The translations under genes and the position numbers were made by a program. A DNA stretch of 44,620 nt. Source: Gemmataceae bacterium. GTDB lineage: Bacteria > Planctomycetota > Planctomycetia > Gemmatales > Gemmataceae. The number at the start of each line of letters is the position of its first letter. Within the stretch, counting starts at the first letter, position 1. Shown one piece after another: positions 1 through 6,688 of the stretch. The notes under the pieces were generated by a model, which saw nothing but the letters and a program-made list of their open reading frames with translations, ran no database searches and was not told the origin of the DNA. The stretch is from positions 1 to 44,620 of the forward strand of contig JAQGHQ010000555.1 of NCBI GenBank assembly GCA_028288765.1, read 5' to 3'.

Positions 1-2
1 AC

Positions 3-572
3 CTGGGCGGGGCGGTCGAGTTGGCCCGGCAGGTGAACCTGTTGCCGACCCATTCGACGGACAAGGTGATCCGGTACGAGGCCCACCTGTCCCGCCAGCT
101 GACCCAGACGTTCCAGCTGCTCGACCGCCTCCAGGCCGCCCGGGCCGAGGGTCGGTTCCACCCGCCGGCCGCGGGCGAGTGGGAATCCGAGTGTGTGCCA
201 CCGGTCGGGTCGGAGGCCGTTTCCGCGGAACGGACCCAATTCGCGGCGGCGGATCCGCCCCAGGTGGCGGCCGAGCTGGTCCCGCCCGCCGTGCAGGCGG
301 TCGTTTCTGCGGAACGAACCCAATCCGCACCCGAGGTTCCGCCCGCCGCGGCAGCCGTACCACTCTCACCGGCCGGGCGGGAGGTCGTTTCTGCGGAACG
401 AACCCAATCCGCACCGGAGGGTTTGCCCGTCGCGGCGGTCGAGCGGAGGCCGTCCGCCGGTCGGGCGGCCGTTTCTGCGGAACGAACCCAATTGGTGGAG
501 CTGTCTCCGCCCGGTATCGCGTCCAGCCCGCTCACCGGTTGTCCGGACGGGATCGTCGGCCGGGTGCGGTAG
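3..572 (+). CDS. C-terminal fragment of an unidentified protein with a repeat-derived tail
   Basis: The reading frame enters from the left edge, so the true start lies outside the window; a TTG at 21 is the first possible in-window start but is not convincing. About 45 visible residues form a helical, charged segment (KVIRYEAHLSRQLTQTFQLL) that resembles the RYE..L.R....L..LQ ending of uncharacterised planctomycete proteins I recall; this is family recollection and not proven here. After it the frame runs through four 28-residue repeats each starting VSAERTQ, encoded by an 84-bp DNA repeat. The tail is Ala/Pro-rich and probably disordered. It may be read-through into a repeat array rather than selected protein sequence. 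The product is unknown. Confidence 0.5.
   Translation: MGGAVELARQVNLLPTHSTDKVIRYEAHLSRQLTQTFQLLDRLQAARAEGRFHPPAAGEWESECVPPVGSEAVSAERTQFAAADPPQVAAELVPPAVQAVVSAERTQSAPEVPPAAAAVPLSPAGREVVSAERTQSAPEGLPVAAVERRPSAGRAAVSAERTQLVELSPPGIASSPLTGCPDGIVGRVR
219..554 (+). repeat. Four-copy 84-bp tandem repeat with a conserved core
   Basis: A nearly invariant core (tctgcggaacgaacccaat) recurs with its 22-nt context beginning at 219, 303, 387 and 471, exactly 84 bp apart. The 60-odd bases between cores are much less conserved. The first copy has two changes in the core (tccgcggaacggacccaat). The period is a multiple of three, so the frame entering from the left stays open. The same core appears around 34088-34337 in non-coding DNA, which argues for a DNA-level repeat family rather than a protein repeat. 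Confidence 0.85.
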
Positions 573-715
573 TCGGTCGTCCGCAGGAAAGGGGGGGGGG
601 CTGAGCCCGGGGCACCGCTCGGGGTCGGGTGGGAACGCGCCCTACGCCGATTGCAACCGGCTATTTCCCGGGTTACCTTCCCACCATCCCCACCACTCCA
701 CCACCGGGTGCGATT

Positions 716-2026
716 ATGCCCGACCTGGCCGACGGCGAGATGTACGAGATGAAGGGGTCCGGGGCGAAGCCGTACCAGCTCAAGAACATCGGCGGCGTGT
801 ACTCGTGTACCTGTCCGGCATGGCGGAACCAGTCGACCCCGATCGAGCAGCGGACGTGCAAACACCTCCGCAAGCTCCGCGGCGACGCCGAGGAACAGGC
901 CCGGATCGGCGGGGCGCTGCCGCAGAAGCCGGCGAAGACAAAGGCCGACGGGGAGGAGGACGCCGGCCCGCCGGTCCTCCTCGCCGGGACCTGGGACAAC
1001 GCCCTCGACCTGAGCAGCTGGTGGATGAGCGAAAAGCTCGACGGGGTCCGGGCCTACTGGGACGGGAAGCAGTTCATCTCCCGCCAGGGGAATCTGTACC
1101 ACGCCCCGGACTGGTTCATCGACGGGCTGCCCGCCGTTCCCCTTGATGGGGAGTTGTGGGTGGCCCGGAAGTCGTTCCAGCGGACGGTTGGGATCGTCCG
1201 GCGACAGGACAAGCCTGATATCTGGAAGGAAGTGAAGTACCTGATCTTCGACGCCCCGGCCGCGGGCGGTCCGTTCGAGGACCGGGTGAAGTTCCTCCGG
1301 GACGGCGTGGCCGGATGGAACGCGACGTTCGCCGCCCTTCACGACCACCAGCTCTGCCGCGGGGTCGACCACTTGCGGGAGGAGCTGGGACGGGTCGAGG
1401 GGCTGGGCGGGGAGGGGCTGATGCTCCGCCAGCCGGGGTCGAAGTACGAGGCCGGGCGGTCGAGTACCCTCTTGAAGGTGAAGAGCTTCCGCGACGACGA
1501 AGCGGTGGTGATCGGGCACGAGCCCGGGAAGGGCAGACACGCCGGCCGGCTCGGCGCGCTGACCGCCAAACTCACGAACGGGAAGGTGTTCAGCGTCGGG
1601 ACGGGGCTCTCCGACAAGGAGCGGGCAAACCCGCCGGCAGTCGGGGCCGTCATCTCGTTCCGGTACCAGGAGCTATCCGACGCCGGCATCCCCCGGTTCC
1701 CGAGCTACATCGGCCTCCGGACCGACGGGGCGGCGGTCGTACCGCCCCCGGCCCCGCCCGGTCCGGTCGCGCCGCCGGCGAAGCTCGCGGTGGCTGCGCC
1801 GAGGCCAGCTGGGGGCCCGGCGAAGCGGTCGTTCGAGTGTACCGAGGACGGGACCGCGAAGTTCTGGGAAGTGTGGATGGACGGCAAGGACGTGACCACC
1901 CGCTGGGGCAAGATCGGCGCGGCCGGCCAGCAGAAGACGAAGACGTTCGCCACCGCCGAGAAGGCGAAGGCCGAGTACGACAAGCTGATCGCCGAGAAGA
2001 CGGGGAAGGGGTACGTCGAGAAGTGA
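716..2026 (+). CDS. SWIM zinc finger - ATP-dependent DNA ligase (LigE-type core) - WGR fusion
   Basis: Predicted DNA ligase of 436 aa. The ATG at 716 is chosen over an upstream GTG at 629 because MPDL.DGE..E. matches the start of the downstream paralogue at 2714. Residues 31-50 form a SWIM finger (CTC...CKH). The adenylation domain follows: motif I EKLDGVRAYW with the AMP-accepting Lys107, motif III YLIFDAP near 179, motif IV EGLMLR near 233 and a KVK motif V near 255. An OB-fold region (about 262-340) and a Pro/Ala linker lead to a WGR domain (about 369-432, with TTRWGKIG). The core resembles small LigE-type ligases, which are usually exported, but no signal peptide is visible, so it is probably cytoplasmic. 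It starts a three-gene same-strand group with Uma2 and SWIM-OB. I infer a DNA repair or DNA end-processing role. Confidence 0.85.
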   Translation: MPDLADGEMYEMKGSGAKPYQLKNIGGVYSCTCPAWRNQSTPIEQRTCKHLRKLRGDAEEQARIGGALPQKPAKTKADGEEDAGPPVLLAGTWDNALDLSSWWMSEKLDGVRAYWDGKQFISRQGNLYHAPDWFIDGLPAVPLDGELWVARKSFQRTVGIVRRQDKPDIWKEVKYLIFDAPAAGGPFEDRVKFLRDGVAGWNATFAALHDHQLCRGVDHLREELGRVEGLGGEGLMLRQPGSKYEAGRSSTLLKVKSFRDDEAVVIGHEPGKGRHAGRLGALTAKLTNGKVFSVGTGLSDKERANPPAVGAVISFRYQELSDAGIPRFPSYIGLRTDGAAVVPPPAPPGPVAPPAKLAVAAPRPAGGPAKRSFECTEDGTAKFWEVWMDGKDVTTRWGKIGAAGQQKTKTFATAEKAKAEYDKLIAEKTGKGYVEK

Positions 2027-2097
2027 CCCCGGGCTGGTGCGACGCCAAAGCGGGTGTTACGATCCCGGCAACGACCCGGGCGCGGAGACGGACCGCA

Positions 2098-2691
2098 ATG
2101 AATACGACGACCGAAGAACGGATGACGGCCGAGGAGTTCGTGGCCAAATACGGCCACCTCTCGGGGGTCGAACTCGTCCGCGGGAAGGTGGTATGGCCGG
2201 GCCGAGAACCCGAACCACGGTCGGGGAGTCACATGCCCAGGTTCAAGCACGGGGTCGTCAGTTACCGGGCGGTCCGGGTGCTATCGGATTTTGTCGAAGC
2301 GAACCATCTCGGCTGGGTGGCGATCAACGACACGTTCGTGCGAACCGTGAACGACCCGGACGAAGGCACGACGGTCCGCGGGGCCGATGTCCTGTTCGTC
2401 AGTTACGCCCGGCTCCCACAAGGCAAAACTCCGGACGACCTGGCAATCCCACCGGACCTGGTGATCGAAGTCCGATCGCCGACCGACCGGTGGATCGACC
2501 TGATGGGAAAAGCGGTCGAGTACCTGAAGGCCGGGGTGCCGGTCGTCGTGATCCTGGACCCGGTGACCGCCACGGCCTCGGTTTACCGGGACGACGCCGC
2601 CCAGCAAATCTTCAAAACCGGCGACACATTGACGCTGCCCGACGTCCTACCCGGGTTCTCGGTCCCGGTGGCTCGGCTATTCGAGGGGTAA
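2098..2691 (+). CDS. Uma2 family (DUF820) putative endonuclease
   Basis: A 197-aa protein of the Uma2/DUF820 family, a PD-(D/E)XK nuclease fold very expanded in cyanobacteria and planctomycetes. Visible features are the N-terminal MTAEEFV..YGHLSGVELVRG, the Asp-containing strand RGADVLFVSY, and the core strand DLVIEVRSPTDRW, in which the usual EV-SPSD reads EVRSPTD, followed by the helix KAVEYLKAGVPVVVILDP. Length is typical of the family. The ATG at 2098 lies 71 bp after the ligase stop, and the next gene starts 22 bp after this stop, so co-transcription is likely. Substrate and biological role of Uma2 proteins are not established; placement between a ligase and a ligase-derived protein is the only contextual hint. 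Confidence 0.85.
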   Translation: MNTTTEERMTAEEFVAKYGHLSGVELVRGKVVWPGREPEPRSGSHMPRFKHGVVSYRAVRVLSDFVEANHLGWVAINDTFVRTVNDPDEGTTVRGADVLFVSYARLPQGKTPDDLAIPPDLVIEVRSPTDRWIDLMGKAVEYLKAGVPVVVILDPVTATASVYRDDAAQQIFKTGDTLTLPDVLPGFSVPVARLFEG

Positions 2692-2713
2692 ACCCGGCTG
2701 CGGGGAACGTACC

Positions 2714-3262
2714 ATGCCCGACCTGCGCGACGGCGAATCGATCGAGGTCCCGGGCTCGACCGGGACGTACACCATCAAGAACGTCGGCGGGGTGTACGCC
2801 TGCAACTGCATGGCGTGGCGGACGCAGTCGCTCCCGGTCGACCGCCGGACGTGCAAGCACATCCGCAAGCTCCGGGGCGACGCGGCCGAGGACGTCCGCA
2901 CCGGCGCGGCCCCGGCCCCGAAGCCCGCGGCGCCGAAACCCACACCGGCGCCGTTGCCTGTGGCCGTCCCGGCCGTGCGCTTGCCCGCCCCGCAGGACAC
3001 CGAGGCAGTCGTGCTCGAATACCACGCCTCGAACGGCCGGTTCGCCGGGTTCCGATGCCGGCTCGGGGATGGGCAGACGGTCGCCGTGACCGCCGGGTTC
3101 GCCGACCGCGACCGCGACTGCCCGCCGCCGGTCGGCGGGATCGTGACCCTCCGGTTCCAGCAGGTGACCGCCACCGGCCTGCCGGTCGCCGCGAGCTTCG
3201 CCGGGGTCCGGCCGAACGAGGCCGAAACGCTGCCCTTGCCGCCGAAGCCCAGGGGGCCGTGA
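2714..3262 (+). CDS. SWIM zinc finger protein with ligase-like OB domain (catalytic domain absent)
   Basis: A 182-aa protein whose first 60 residues closely match the ligase at 716: MPDLRDGE, KNVGGVYACNC, a SWIM finger CNC...CKH and KLRGDA. After a Pro/Ala linker, residues from about 97 (EAVVLEYHASNGRFAG) align with the OB-fold part of the ligase (EAVVIGHEPGKGRHAG), continuing through PPPVGGIVTLRFQQVTATGL versus PPAVGAVISFRYQELSDAGI. The whole adenylation domain and the WGR domain are missing. It therefore looks like an internally deleted duplicate of the ligase, keeping putative DNA- or protein-binding modules only. A regulatory or accessory subunit role is inference. It probably shares a transcript with the two upstream genes. 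Confidence 0.8.
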   Translation: MPDLRDGESIEVPGSTGTYTIKNVGGVYACNCMAWRTQSLPVDRRTCKHIRKLRGDAAEDVRTGAAPAPKPAAPKPTPAPLPVAVPAVRLPAPQDTEAVVLEYHASNGRFAGFRCRLGDGQTVAVTAGFADRDRDCPPPVGGIVTLRFQQVTATGLPVAASFAGVRPNEAETLPLPPKPRGP

Positions 3263-3379
3263 AGGGACCGGTGATCGTTCAATTACGGTCAGAAATTGGT
3301 TGCACCTGTAGATTCGGTGAGGTCTGATTGAGACATCCGGACGGTGCAAAAACCTCGGGGCGCCAGAGGTGAAAACTGC

Positions 3380-4060
3380 ATGGAGGCAACTGAAGAAGAG
3401 TTCGGCGGCAAGCTAGTCATCTGCCGGGAGGGGGACAACCTGCGAGCCGTCCCGAGGTCCCACCGCCGGCTGATCACGCCCGAAATCGAGTCGTGGTGGC
3501 GTGACCCGCCGGCCGCGATGCGGGGCGTCGCCGACCGCGCCGTGACCCCGCAGATGGGCGCCTGGTTCCGCGCGATGTCCGAGTGCAGCGACTGGCGACT
3601 GGAGTTACACAAGGCGTCCCGAAGCATGGGGGGTGGAACCCGCGCCGGTTTCTGGTTCACGTCACCTGGCATACGCGGGGCGGAGGTTGCGCCCCCTGCC
3701 AGCGCCCCGTTGTCAGACAACATCCCGCCTGACCTCGCCGCCTATTACCGGCTGGTCGGATACGTCGATTGGATGGGCTTCGGGGCGGCGGGCGGCCTGG
3801 ACGGAGGCGAGGGCCACAGCCCTCTGACCGCGTTTCACTACGAGTATCACGGCGCCGCGGTCGAACCGGCCCGCACGTACATCTTCGGCTGGAGCCCGTG
3901 CGGCGACATGATCGTGTACACCGCGGATGGGCGAGGCGGGTGGGTCTGCCACGAGAACGGCAAGGTCCACCTGTTGGGTAGCGTTCGGGACACCATCGAT
4001 TGGGTCTATGGCGAGTTGATGGCGGACCGGTGCCCTGACTACGACTACGGATGGGCCTGA
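3380..4060 (+). CDS. SUKH/SMI1-KNR4-like hypothetical protein
   Basis: A 226-aa soluble protein. I chose the ATG at 3380 over the GTG at 3344 because agaggtg precedes it and the extra residues are low-complexity. The second half has a SUKH-like look: LAAYYRLVGYVDWMGFG, then TYIFGWSPCGDMIVYTADGR, GGWVCHENGKVHLLG and a terminal helix DTIDWVYGELMAD, matching the pattern of a small domain with W/G-rich strands and a final helix. SUKH proteins are common immunity proteins for toxin systems and bind unrelated partners; no toxin gene is visible here. The call is by pattern only. The gene is followed directly by the palindromic element at 4055-4122, which overlaps its stop codon. Confidence 0.5.
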   Translation: MEATEEEFGGKLVICREGDNLRAVPRSHRRLITPEIESWWRDPPAAMRGVADRAVTPQMGAWFRAMSECSDWRLELHKASRSMGGGTRAGFWFTSPGIRGAEVAPPASAPLSDNIPPDLAAYYRLVGYVDWMGFGAAGGLDGGEGHSPLTAFHYEYHGAAVEPARTYIFGWSPCGDMIVYTADGRGGWVCHENGKVHLLGSVRDTIDWVYGELMADRCPDYDYGWA

Positions 4061-4122
4061 CCCACAGCTGCACCTGACCCTCGTCGCATGTGCGGCTTCG
4101 GGCAGGTGAGCAAGGTGTCGGC
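4055..4122 (+). repeat. Inverted-repeat element A (attC-like 'PLHLT' repeat)
   Basis: The left half reads gcctgac then cacctgacc (4071-4079); the right half reads gggcaggtg (4100-4108) then gtgtcggc. The halves are imperfect inverted repeats and overlap the stop codon of the SUKH-like gene. Related halves occur at 4690-4724 and 5875-5956. Translations of such repeats in planctomycete genomes often contain PLHLT (recollection, not checked). Confidence 0.55.
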
Positions 4123-4135
4123 CCCGGAGGCAAAC

Positions 4136-4762
4136 GTGATTCAACTCGATGAGGTCGCAATCGAGCAAGCCCTCCCACTCGTATCAGTAGGGCTGGAGAA
4201 GTACTGCCGCCTCCAGGCAGCATTGGCGACAACAGATGTCGCTCAAGACCGCGGCTTTCAACGCGGGTTCAACGCCTTCTATCGGATTCGGCGGAACGCG
4301 GACTGGCAATCGACCTTCTACACTCTCTTCCAGCGGGAGAAGTCGGGGCCGCAGCCATTCGCCGAGGTCTTGCGGACGCTACACGACGCGACTGGCAGGG
4401 TCGAGGCTTCGTTCGCCAGTAAGCTTACCGCCTCTGTCGATCCGAGTAGGCCGGTGGTTGACGCCTTCGTCCTGAAGAACCTCGGCCTCCGGCTCCCGCG
4501 CAATGGGGCGATCGAAGCGCGGTTGGCACAGATCGCTGAGCAGTATGACCATATCGGGCGAGTGTTCGCGGAGTTCCTCGATACCGAAATGGGGCGGTAT
4601 TTGACGACGCGGTTCAAAGAACTCTATCCGGGGCAGCCGGTGACGCCGGTCAAGATGCTCGACCTCGTACTCTGGCAGACAAGACAGGTTGCCGAACCAG
4701 CCGTTACACCTGACCGCCCCCGCGGAGGCGACCTTGACGGAGTCGGAGAGGTGGACCTGTGA
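4136..4762 (+). CDS. Conserved hypothetical protein (FYRIRR..W family)
   Basis: A 208-aa soluble, mostly helical protein. I chose the GTG at 4136, preceded by ggagg five bases upstream, because the earlier ATG at 4088 lies inside the palindromic element. Conserved-looking stretches are FNAFYRIRRNADWQSTFYTL, ATGRVEASFASKLTASVDPS and PVVDAFVLKNLGLRLP, and it ends LDLVLWQTRQ. I recall similar uncharacterised bacterial proteins with FYR.RR..W and TGR.EASFASK but cannot name a function. The last 23 residues are encoded by the repeat at 4690-4724 and beyond, so the original protein probably ended near LWQTRQ. It overlaps the next gene by 29 bp. Confidence 0.65.
   Translation: MIQLDEVAIEQALPLVSVGLEKYCRLQAALATTDVAQDRGFQRGFNAFYRIRRNADWQSTFYTLFQREKSGPQPFAEVLRTLHDATGRVEASFASKLTASVDPSRPVVDAFVLKNLGLRLPRNGAIEARLAQIAEQYDHIGRVFAEFLDTEMGRYLTTRFKELYPGQPVTPVKMLDLVLWQTRQVAEPAVTPDRPRGGDLDGVGEVDL
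4690..4724 (+). repeat. Half-element B of the 'PLHLT' repeat family
   Basis: The sequence gccgaaccagccgttacacc continues into tgaccgcccccgcgg. It matches the reverse complement of the right half of element C (5924-5956), which begins gccgaacaaccacgttcacc. In the forward frame it reads PNQPLHLTAPA. No clear right half was found after 4724. It lies at the junction of the two overlapping genes and forms the 3' coding end of the first. Confidence 0.6.
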
Positions 4763-5852
4763 ACAACCCGGACCGATGCTGGAGTTCCTGCGCGGGCGGG
4801 CGAGCGACCGGCAGCTCCGGCTGTTCGCCTGTGCCTGCTGCCGGGCCGTCCAGGGCTTTATCCCGCCCGGGCCGTGCCGGGACGCGGTCGAGGTAAGCCT
4901 GCGGTACGCCGACGGGCAAGCATCCGCCGAGGAACTCGCGGCGGCCCGGTCCGCGGCCATCGCCGCCGCCGACCACGCCGGTGCCCATTCTGCCGCAGCC
5001 TGGGCGGCCTGCGAGGCGGCCAGCCCGTCCGCCCTCCAGGCCGCCCGGGCGGCAGCCGAGGAGGCGGCCGAACAGGTGCGGAAGCTCAACCCCAGAGCCG
5101 CCGAAGAGGAGGTGCGGGCGCAGGCCGGGTTCCTCCGGGACATCATCGGCGACCCGTTCCGCAAGGACCGCGTGGAGTCCTTTCGGCGGCTGGCCCGGGA
5201 CCCGGTCGTCCGGGAGATCGCCGAGGGGGTGTACGCCGGTGCCCCGCAGGAAGACATGGCGGCGCTGGCGGACCGGCTGGAGCAGCTGGGGTGCCCGAGC
5301 CCGGCGGTCGTGGAACACTGCCGGTCGGCCGGGCCGCATGTCCGGGGGTGTTGGGTCATCGATCTGCTCCTCAGCGCCGAGGCCGGGCCGCCTCAGGCGA
5401 GTCAGCCGGCGGGGCGGGCCACACCGGCGTGGGTGCAGGAGGTACGGGCCGCGTTCGCCCAGCACTTGGGCCCGAAGAAGTACCGCCGGGTCCTCCGCAA
5501 GGCCGTTGGCTCGCTCCACGGCCCGGGCCAGGTCGATTGCCCGGGGGAGTGGCACGCGTTTGTCCAGCTGCACCCGGAGTACGACGTCCCCGACGACGAG
5601 CTGGTCAAGGTGTTTACCGTCTGCACCGTCCACGGCTGCGAGCTGGAAGAGGGCATCCTCCGCGGGCCGCGGGATGATCCGGCGCTGCTCCGCGACCCGA
5701 GGTTCTTGGCGGCCCGGGGCACCCGGTTCCCCCACTCCCACCCGGAGGAGACGGACGCGGAGTGGGAGCGGGTCGTTTGGTGGTGCCCGGTGTGCCAGCG
5801 GGCCCGGGATGAGTGGATGACGGGCCGGACCTCTTGGGACGCCGTGCCGTAA
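4734..5852 (+). CDS. Gemmata-type hypothetical protein (MLEFLRG..SDR.LRLFACACCR family)
   Basis: A 372-aa protein. I chose the TTG at 4734 because the product then begins MTESERW...PMLEFLRGRASDRQ, like the many Gemmataceae paralogues that start MTE.EW....PMLEFLRG.ASDR; the 15 residues before it come from repeat B. Family landmarks are LRLFACACCR near 22-31, the Ala-rich helical AVEV..RYADG region, FLRDIIGDPF near 135, an ALADRLEQLGC segment and GPHVRGCWVIDLLL. The last third (about 245-372) contains VCTVHGC and WWCPVCQ, a possible metal-binding cysteine set, and is unlike the family core. The family is strongly expanded in Gemmata relatives and has no known function. Flanking copies of the repeat lie in inverted orientation at 4690 and 5924. 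Confidence 0.75.
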   Translation: MTESERWTCEQPGPMLEFLRGRASDRQLRLFACACCRAVQGFIPPGPCRDAVEVSLRYADGQASAEELAAARSAAIAAADHAGAHSAAAWAACEAASPSALQAARAAAEEAAEQVRKLNPRAAEEEVRAQAGFLRDIIGDPFRKDRVESFRRLARDPVVREIAEGVYAGAPQEDMAALADRLEQLGCPSPAVVEHCRSAGPHVRGCWVIDLLLSAEAGPPQASQPAGRATPAWVQEVRAAFAQHLGPKKYRRVLRKAVGSLHGPGQVDCPGEWHAFVQLHPEYDVPDDELVKVFTVCTVHGCELEEGILRGPRDDPALLRDPRFLAARGTRFPHSHPEETDAEWERVVWWCPVCQRARDEWMTGRTSWDAVP

Positions 5853-5874
5853 AGGCTTACCAGTGATGGTGCCG

Positions 5875-5956
5875 CACCTGACCCGGCCCGCCTGTGCGTT
5901 TCTGAGAGTTCGTGGCTCACCGCGCGGGCCGGACAGGTGAACGTGGTTGTTCGGCG
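5875..5956 (+). repeat. Inverted-repeat element C (attC-like 'PLHLT' repeat)
   Basis: The left arm cacctgacccggcccgc (5875-5891) pairs with the right arm gcgggccggacaggtg (5924-5939) with one indel and one mismatch. The right arm continues as aacgtggttgttcggc. The end gttcggc is close to the integron attC R' box consensus GTTRRRY (one mismatch), while the left end lacks an obvious partner box. It fills the space between two same-strand genes. Confidence 0.6.
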
Positions 5957-5966
5957 GGGGAGGCGG

Positions 5967-5974
5967 AAGGAGGT
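5967..5974 (+). promoter_or_regulatory. Strong Shine-Dalgarno site
   Basis: A perfect AAGGAGGT sits 7 bases before the ATG at 5982 and fixes the start of the SUFU-like gene. Few other genes in the window show so complete a site. Confidence 0.8.
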
Positions 5975-5981
5975 AGGTTTC

Positions 5982-6605
5982 ATGGCACCGGAAGACGCTG
6001 AGGAAGAGGTCGCACGGCAGTGGTACGAGCGCAAGTCTCGCCTGATGGAGGCGAGCCTCGGCAAAGAACACGACATGGTGATGCACGCGATCATCCCCTA
6101 CGCCATCGGCGGCGGCCTCGACCTTTACTACTACCCGAACGGCCTGCCCGGTACCGGGGTCGCGACCAAGGAGCTGTCCGAGCTGCCGAATGAGGGGCCC
6201 TCGAACAACGTGTACCGCTCCTACGAGCTGGTGATGTTCACGAAGCACCGGATCGACCTCGCCGCGGCGAAGGACGGGAGCACGGAGTTCGGCCGGGCGC
6301 ACATGAGCATCAATGCGGTCCTGAACCGGATCGCCCCGTACAGCGCGCAGGCCACGCTGAACCCCAACGAGACGTGCGAGTTTCCGACCGGCATGGAGCG
6401 CGTCGGGGGCAAGTGCCTGATCTTCGACGGGTACGCCTGTCACTCCGACGACGCGGCCGAGAATTTCGGGCTGCTCGCGATCATCGAGGTTTTCCGCCCG
6501 GAGATGGAGTACGCTCGCAAGCGCGGCGGGGCCAAGCTCATCGAGCGGCTCAAGTCCGACGGGCATTACCCGTACTCCGACTTGGACCGCGAGCCGGTGG
6601 CGTAG
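5982..6605 (+). CDS. Suppressor-of-fused-like domain protein
   Basis: A 207-aa soluble protein starting at the ATG set by the Shine-Dalgarno at 5967. Features resembling bacterial SUFU-domain proteins are an N-terminal helix, GGGLDLYYYPN, TKELSELPNEG, YELVMFTK, then INAVLNRIAPYSAQATLNPN, FDGYACHSDD and the C-terminal GLLAIIEVFRPEMEYARKRG....LIERLKSDGHYPYSDLDR, where E-x-E-Y/F-A-R followed by a helix and DLDR is characteristic. Bacterial SUFU proteins often behave as immunity proteins to polymorphic toxins; no toxin is adjacent, so the role is unknown. It is the last member of the run of small same-strand genes separated by related palindromic elements. Confidence 0.55.
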   Translation: MAPEDAEEEVARQWYERKSRLMEASLGKEHDMVMHAIIPYAIGGGLDLYYYPNGLPGTGVATKELSELPNEGPSNNVYRSYELVMFTKHRIDLAAAKDGSTEFGRAHMSINAVLNRIAPYSAQATLNPNETCEFPTGMERVGGKCLIFDGYACHSDDAAENFGLLAIIEVFRPEMEYARKRGGAKLIERLKSDGHYPYSDLDREPVA

Positions 6606-6688
6606 CCGTGCCGACCCATCCGCCGCAGCGGACCCGGGGGGCACATCCGCTTTTCGGGACGTTATAGCTCACCGCACGGGCGGGGCTG

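Noticed and set aside
219..554. CRISPR array
   Set aside because: Units are 84 bp with a short core and no dyad symmetry, spacers share sequence, and no cas gene is present.
590..600. Run of ten G bases after aaa
   Set aside because: It could be a slippage site but no gene crosses it; a sequencing or chance homopolymer is as likely.
629..715. Upstream GTG start for the ligase, extending it by 29 residues
   Set aside because: The extension is Pro/Thr-rich and unlike the start of the paralogue at 2714, while MPDLADGE at 716 matches it.
1315..2097. Long open frame preceding the Uma2 gene in the same frame
   Set aside because: It is the alternate-frame reading of the ligase C-terminus, Arg/Gly-rich and typical of high-GC shadow frames.
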